A stretch of DNA of 5,026 nucleotides from positions 1 to 5,026 of the forward strand of contig JAKSPX010000140.1 in assembly GCA_024404415.1 (NCBI GenBank), written 5' to 3'. Positions 1 through 5,026 of this stretch are shown one piece after another. This DNA is from Clostridia bacterium (GTDB lineage: Bacteria; Bacillota; Clostridia; Oscillospirales; QAMX01). Both the position numbers and the translations under genes were made by a program. Below the pieces are notes generated by a model. The model did not search any database. It was not told where the DNA came from and saw only the letters and a program-made list of their open reading frames with translations. Every line of letters begins with the position of its first letter. The stretch's first letter is position 1.

Positions 1-2086
1 TCTTGTAGCAGGCGTTGACGAAGATCATCATCTGGCTGATGGCGGTGTTGAAGCCGAGGGCCTCGAAGTCGGAGGTGACCTTCTTGACCGTCTGGTGGTA
101 AACGCGGGTCAGTGCGCCGTCATCTTCGGCGGTGAGGTTATTTTCGTCGGCGAAGAAATTCCAGACGCGGTTTAAGAACTTTCGCGCGCCTTCGACGCCC
201 GCGGCGCTCCAGGGCTTGGAGACCTCGAGCGGTCCCATGAACATTTCGTAGAGGCGCAGGGTGTCCGCACCGTAATCGCGCACGATGTCACTGGGGTTCA
301 CGACATATTTCGGGAAGCGCTTGCCCATCTTGATGCCGTTTTCACCGAGGATCATGCCCTGGTGAACCAGCTTCTTGAAGGGTTCCTTGACCGGGCTGAT
401 GCCCTTATCATAGAGGTAGCGGTTCCAGATGCGGGAATACATGAGGTGCCCGACGGCGTGCTCGGGGCCGCCGATGTAGAGGTCGACCGGGAGCCAGTGG
501 GCAAGGAGCTTGGGGTCGGCGAGTGCCTGGTCGTTTTTGGGGTCGATGTAGCGCATGAAGTACCAGGAGGAGCCTGCGGAGCCGGGCATGGTGGAGGTTT
601 CACGCTTGCCCTTCACGCCGTTCTGATCGTAGACCTTCCATTCTTCGGCGTTTTCAAGCGGCGCTTTGCCGTTTTTGCCCTTGTAGTCCTCGAGCTCGGG
701 CAGAACGAGCGGAAGCTCTTCGTCCGGGAGCGGATAAATGCCGCCGTCCTCGGTGTGGACGATCGGGACCGGCTCGCCCCAGTAGCGCTGACGGGCGAAG
801 ATCCACGCGCGGAAGTGATAATTGACGGTGCGTTTGGCCACACCCATCTTTTCCAGCTTCTGCGTGATGGCTTCCTTGGCTTCCATGACCGAGAGGCCGG
901 AGAATTCTTCGGAATTGATGAGGATATAGTCGCCGTGGAGGTAGTCGCCCTTTTCAAGCGCCTTTTCGGTGACGTCGGCGTGTTCGTTTCTTCCCTCGAT
1001 GACTTGGATCATCGGGATCTTGTGGGCGGTGGCGTATTCAAAGTCGCGCTGGTCGTGCGACGGGACGGCCATGACGGCGCCGGTGCCGTAGCTGGCAAGC
1101 ACGAAGTCGCCGATGAAGAGCTGCGCTTCCTTGCCGTTGACCGGGTTGATGCAGGTGAGGCCCTTAAGGGGGCAGCCGGTCTTGCCCTTATTGAGTTCGG
1201 TGCGATCCATATCGCTCTGCTTGCGGGTCTCGGCGATGTAGGCTTCGACCTCCGCACGGTTTTCCACGCGGTCAAGAAGCGACGCGACCAGGTCGCTGTC
1301 GGGAGCGAGGACCATGAAAGTGATGCCGTAGATGGTCTCGATGCAGGTAGTGAAGATGGAGAACTTGCCGCCGCCGACGATCTCGAATTCGACCTCAACG
1401 CCCTCGGACTTGCCGATCCAGTGGCGCTGCATCTCCTTGGTGGATTCCGGCCAGTCGATCTCGTCGAGGCCTTCAAGCAGCGCTTCGGCGAAGGCGGGCT
1501 GGTCGATGACCCACTGCTTCATGTTTTTGCGCACGACCGGGTAACCGCCGCGCTCGGATTTGCCGTCGATGACCTCGTCGTTGGAGAGCACGGTACCGAG
1601 CTCTTCACACCAGTTGACCGGCATGTCGATGTACTTGGCGAAGCCGTCCTCATAGAGGCGCTTGAAGATCCACTGGGTCCAGTGGTAGTATTCCGGGTCG
1701 GAGGTGGAGATGGTCTTGGAGAAATCGTAGTCAAAGCCCAATTCGGAGAGCTGCTTCTGGAAGGTGGCGATGTTCTTCTTGGTGAAGCCGGCGGGGTGGT
1801 TGCCGGTGGTGATGGCGTACTGCTCGGCGGGCAGACCGAAGGAGTCGTAGCCCATCGGGTGCAGGACGTTATAGCCCTGCATGCGTTTCATGCGGGACAT
1901 GATGTCGGTCGCGGTGTAGCCTTCCGGGTGACCGGCGTGGAGGCCGACGCCGGACGGATAGGGGAACATATCCAGAACATAATACTTCGGCTTGGAAAAA
2001 TCCCAAACGTCGGTCTTGAAGGTCTCGTTTTCAGCCCAGTATTTTTGCCACTTGGGCTCGATCTCGCTCGGAGAATAGTTGGTCAT
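1..2086 (-). CDS. leuS: Leucyl-tRNA synthetase, 3' end outside the window
   Basis: Cytoplasmic class I aminoacyl-tRNA synthetase that charges tRNA-Leu with leucine using ATP. The first 695 residues are present in one unbroken frame; bacterial LeuRS is usually about 800-880 residues, so most of the anticodon-binding and C-terminal part is cut off. In order: HIGH-type motif LHAGHPEGY (HAGH, residues 50-53), YDSFGLPAE near 80-88, SERGGYPVVRK in the zinc-domain region, the CP1 editing domain with TTCIET (246-251) and GTGAVMAVPSHDQRD (aspartates 345 and 348), RQRYWGEPVP near 430, GSSWYFMRY near 505-512, and KMGKR (586-590) at the KMSKS position. Two motifs depart from the usual form: TTCIET for TTRPDT and KMGKR for KMSKS. 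The start at 2086 has GGGAG 8 nt upstream. An in-frame ATG at 2119 would add 11 residues but has no ribosome binding site and lies about 8 nt from the predicted transcription start. Identity is near certain; taxon-specific motif variation is the likeliest reason for the odd residues. Confidence 0.97.
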   Translation of the reverse strand, partial: MTNYSPSEIEPKWQKYWAENETFKTDVWDFSKPKYYVLDMFPYPSGVGLHAGHPEGYTATDIMSRMKRMQGYNVLHPMGYDSFGLPAEQYAITTGNHPAGFTKKNIATFQKQLSELGFDYDFSKTISTSDPEYYHWTQWIFKRLYEDGFAKYIDMPVNWCEELGTVLSNDEVIDGKSERGGYPVVRKNMKQWVIDQPAFAEALLEGLDEIDWPESTKEMQRHWIGKSEGVEVEFEIVGGGKFSIFTTCIETIYGITFMVLAPDSDLVASLLDRVENRAEVEAYIAETRKQSDMDRTELNKGKTGCPLKGLTCINPVNGKEAQLFIGDFVLASYGTGAVMAVPSHDQRDFEYATAHKIPMIQVIEGRNEHADVTEKALEKGDYLHGDYILINSEEFSGLSVMEAKEAITQKLEKMGVAKRTVNYHFRAWIFARQRYWGEPVPIVHTEDGGIYPLPDEELPLVLPELEDYKGKNGKAPLENAEEWKVYDQNGVKGKRETSTMPGSAGSSWYFMRYIDPKNDQALADPKLLAHWLPVDLYIGGPEHAVGHLMYSRIWNRYLYDKGISPVKEPFKKLVHQGMILGENGIKMGKRFPKYVVNPSDIVRDYGADTLRLYEMFMGPLEVSKPWSAAGVEGARKFLNRVWNFFADENNLTAEDDGALTRVYHQTVKKVTSDFEALGFNTAISQMMIFVNACYK

Positions 2087-2094
2087 AGGTTTCA

Positions 2095-2099
2095 CTCCC
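2095..2099 (-). promoter_or_regulatory. Ribosome binding site that sets the leuS start
   Basis: GGGAG on the minus strand, 8 nt before the ATG at 2086. It favours that start over the in-frame ATG at 2119, which lacks a Shine-Dalgarno sequence. Confidence 0.7.
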
Positions 2100-2103
2100 G
2101 TAA

Positions 2104-2114
2104 ATTCTAAGAAT
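2104..2114. repeat. 11-bp palindrome in the leuS leader
   Basis: ATTCT-A-AGAAT is a perfect 5-1-5 dyad between the leuS promoter and its ribosome binding site. The one-base centre is too small for an RNA loop, so if it matters it would be as a protein-binding site. A short AT-rich dyad like this can arise by chance. Confidence 0.25.
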
Positions 2115-2133
2115 CGCATAAAAAGATAGCATA

Positions 2134-2162
2134 ACTATACCACGCCGCGGCCGCTTCGTCAA
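2134..2162 (-). promoter_or_regulatory. Sigma-A promoter of leuS
   Basis: On the minus strand the -35 element TTGACG (2162-2157) is followed by a 17-nt spacer and the -10 element TATAGT (2139-2134): five of six consensus bases in each box with ideal spacing. Transcription should begin near 2127, leaving a leader of about 40 nt. The promoter lies in the 92-nt gap after the regulator gene, so leuS can be expressed independently. The leader is too short for a T-box, the element that controls many aminoacyl-tRNA synthetase genes in Bacillota. Confidence 0.8.
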
Positions 2163-2178
2163 GAGTAAGGCCGGAATT

Positions 2179-2796
2179 CTATACCGTAAATGGTGCCAAA
2201 GCCCCCGCTGCGGCGCAAAGGGCTTGGCGGAAAACCCCATATTGAGGGTTATTGAGATCAAAGAAGATCAGATAAAAGGCGATGAAGGCAATGGAGAGCA
2301 CAAGAAGGACCGCAACAATGATGAAGACCCAGGGCTGTACTTTTCTGGACGCAACCTTGATCTCCTCACGGTAGTGGCTGATGGCGTTTCGTGCCTCGTC
2401 GAGACGGATGTCTTTTTCCTTGATAACTTCCTCAAGATGGGTGATCTTTTGCTCGCGAAGACGCTCTTCCACCTTGAGCTCGGAGAGCTGGCGAACGAAT
2501 TCGACCTCCTCATCGGTGGAAAATTTCTTCTCAATGCCAAAGACAGCGTCCATGGAGATATCCAAAACGGCGCAGATGTAACCGGTTGTGTAGATGGTGG
2601 TGGCCTTGGAACGCTCGGAGAAGAAATTGTTGACTGTGTTCACCGAGAAGTCCTCGATGCTGAAGCGCTCGGATATACGGTTGGAAATGTCCTGGTTAGT
2701 CAAACCAAGCCGGTTGCGCGCCTCTTTGCACATATCCTTGATGCGTGTGTGGACGCTGACTGTGCCGCCTTCTGCCAAAATGACCTTTTGTGCCAT
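2179..2796 (-). CDS. Membrane-anchored XRE-like helix-turn-helix regulator
   Basis: Probable transcription factor tethered to the cell membrane, 205 residues. Residues about 17-85 resemble an XRE/Cro-type DNA-binding domain: RIKDMCKEARNRLGLTNQDISNRI forms the first helices in a typical pattern and SVNTVNNFFSE is the likely recognition helix. Confidence 0.
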   Translation of the reverse strand: MAQKVILAEGGTVSVHTRIKDMCKEARNRLGLTNQDISNRISERFSIEDFSVNTVNNFFSERSKATTIYTTGYICAVLDISMDAVFGIEKKFSTDEEVEFVRQLSELKVEERLREQKITHLEEVIKEKDIRLDEARNAISHYREEIKVASRKVQPWVFIIVAVLLVLSIAFIAFYLIFFDLNNPQYGVFRQALCAAAGALAPFTV

Positions 2797-5026
2797 GATC
2801 TGGCCTCCTTCCGACCGATTGGAAGATCATCCTATCGTCAATCCATGTCGTCTAGTCGCTCTGAAATCGGAAATTCCTCCAATCGATTCGGATGATCATG
2901 TGTTGCAATGAGAAACCCGTTTCTGCTATCTTCATGGCGCAGCGGAGGGAAACCGAAGCAGTGAAATGATCCCGGAAGGAACAGAAAGGAATGAGTCCGA
3001 TGGGCTGATGTGCTTCCCAACACATTATAACAGACTCTTGGTAAAATGTCAAAATAAATACGAAAACGAAAAAATGATAATATGGAGGAAAAACACCATG
3101 AAAAACGATTCCCATTGCCTGATCCTCGGCATCTCGCTCGGTGCCGGACTGCTCGTCGCGGGCGGAGTGATCGCCCTTATGATGTATGGAAAGAAAAAGA
3201 AAGCGGCTTCTTCGAACGAGGAAACAGAGAATTTTGAAACCTGCATTACGGAAGAGACCTGTTCCGGGGAGGAAGAAGCGAACGGAGAAGAAGCGCTTTG
3301 CGCGGAGTAACGGAAACAAGAAAGGGAGGTATTCAGAAATGAAAGAAATGATTTTTTACCGCTGCCCCTATTGCGGCAACCTCATCTACATGGTGGAGGA
3401 TTCCGGCGTGACGCCGGTATGCTGCGGCGAGGAGATGGAACCTGTGGAGGTGAATCACACGGAGGCCAGCTTCGAAAAGCACATCCCGATGCTCCTCTCC
3501 AAGGGCTTTCACTGGACTGTCACGGTCGGTGAGACCTTACACCCGATGAAGCGCGAGCACTTCATCCAATGGATCGCACTTCTGACCGACCGAAGCTGCT
3601 ATGTCCGCCGCCTCGTGCCCGGCGATGAGCCGGTAGCCGCGTTCGACATTCGCCCCGGAGAGGAGGTGATCGCCGCCTTCGCTTATTGCAATCTGCATGG
3701 GCTCTGGAGAGGAAGCGGAAATTGACGGCATGACCACGCGGCCTTGAAGCGTGATGATATAGATGAGTGCCCCTGCCCGCTGGCAGGGGCGGTAAAGAGA
3801 GCACGCCGGGAAACCGGCGTGCTGATAAAAAAGATCGGAGGCAACAATGAAAACGTTGAAATGGATCAATACGGCGGCCTTTGCAGCCATGATCCTCATA
3901 AATATACTGGCAAATCTCATACCCTTCGGCGGCATGACCACCGGTGACGTCTCAAAAGCATACCCGACGCTCTTTACCCCCGCGCCGATCACATTCGCTA
4001 TCTGGGGTGTGATCTACTTTTTCATGGCGGCCTTCGTGCTCTTCCAATGGGGCGTGTGGGATCGCGGAGGAGAGAGCAACCGGCTTAGGGAAAGGATCGG
4101 CCTGTGGTTCGCAGTGAGCTGTCTCTGGAACATCGGCTGGATCTTCGCCTGGCACTTCGGGGCCATCGGCCTCTCACTTCTCTTTATGATCGGCTTATTA
4201 CTCTCCATAACGGTCATTGTCAACCGGGTGGAGAAAAAGTACCTGCCGTTTTTCGGACGTACCGCAGCCGGAGCGGGTTTTGAACTCTACTATGGCTGGA
4301 TCATTGCGGCAGCCATCGCCAACATCAGTGTCCTCCTTAAGTATTTGGAATGGGAGGGATGGGGACTTTCCGAAGGCTTCTGGACGGTCACGATGATCAT
4401 CCTCGGCGCGGTTATCGCCTCGCTTGCGGTTCTTTTCGACAAGAGGTGGTTTTCGGCCTTCGCGGTGATCTGGGCCTATGTCGGCATCCTTATCCGTCAT
4501 ATCGCGCCCTCAGGCTACGGCGGTACGTATGCTTCCGTCATTGCCGCGACCATCATCGCCATCACGGGTATCCTGACGGTCGTTATTCTCAGGGCTTATG
4601 CGAGGCGGGACCGTGCGCGGGAACGCTTCTACTATAAGCCCATGCGCACCGTGAAGGAAAAGGAGGCGCGGAGCCATGTATGAGATCAAGCTGAAAACGC
4701 TGAATTTTACCGACGAAGTACTCTTTGCGGGGATGCCGGTGCTGGTCGAATTCTGGGCTCCGTGGTGCAGTGCCTGTCGGCAGCTCGCACCCATTGTGGA
4801 ACGCATCGCCGAGGAAAATCCGGGGAGGTTGAAAGTCGGCAAAGTCAATGTTGATGAGGAGCCGATGCTTGCCGCACGCTACGGCGTGCGTGGGGTGCCC
4901 AAACTGGTACTCTTTGAAGGCGGAAAAGTGATCGGCAGCGCAGTCGGTCTGCAGAGCAGAAAAAGGATCGAAGAGGAACTTCTCAGTCTTGTGAGAAAGG
5001 AAAGGAGGCCGGCATAAGAAAATAGA

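Overview
The window looks like chromosomal DNA of an anaerobic Gram-positive bacterium, most likely a Clostridia-type Bacillota. The signs are strong AGGAGG-type ribosome binding sites before every gene, near-consensus sigma-A promoters, a desulfoferrodoxin (an anaerobe's superoxide defence), and a moderately GC-rich genome that prefers G/C at the third codon position. This placement is an inference from these traits, not from a database match. Layout: positions 1-2086 (minus strand) hold the first 695 residues of leucyl-tRNA synthetase (leuS), whose 3' end lies outside the window. It has its own clear promoter (2134-2162) and a short leader. Upstream, also on the minus strand, is a 205-residue regulator (2179-2796) with an XRE-like helix-turn-helix, a coiled coil and one membrane segment. 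A 301-base divergent region (2797-3097) carries a perfect-consensus sigma-A promoter for the regulator, which gives it a leader of about 220 nt with a long inverted repeat next to the Shine-Dalgarno sequence, plus a 14-bp palindrome. On the plus strand follow a 70-residue single-span membrane protein with an acidic tail (3098-3310), desulfoferrodoxin/superoxide reductase (3339-3725), two tandem perfect hairpins (3769-3823), a TspO/MBR-like tryptophan-rich membrane protein with an extra C-terminal membrane region (3847-4683), and an 8-nt-overlapping thioredoxin with a CSAC active site (4676-5017). How the genes fit together: the plus-strand genes look like one redox or oxidative-stress unit. 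Superoxide reductase makes peroxide and uses electrons, thioredoxin supplies dithiol reductant, and the TspO-like protein belongs to a family linked to tetrapyrrole and stress sensing. The divergent membrane-anchored regulator is a plausible but unproven controller of that unit or of itself. leuS is a housekeeping neighbour with no visible functional link. I see no mobile element, CRISPR array, tRNA or rRNA. Nothing here is a clearly new system; the points most worth a second look are the membrane-tethered regulator beside the redox genes, the structured divergent region, the tandem hairpins and the atypical thioredoxin and LeuRS motifs.
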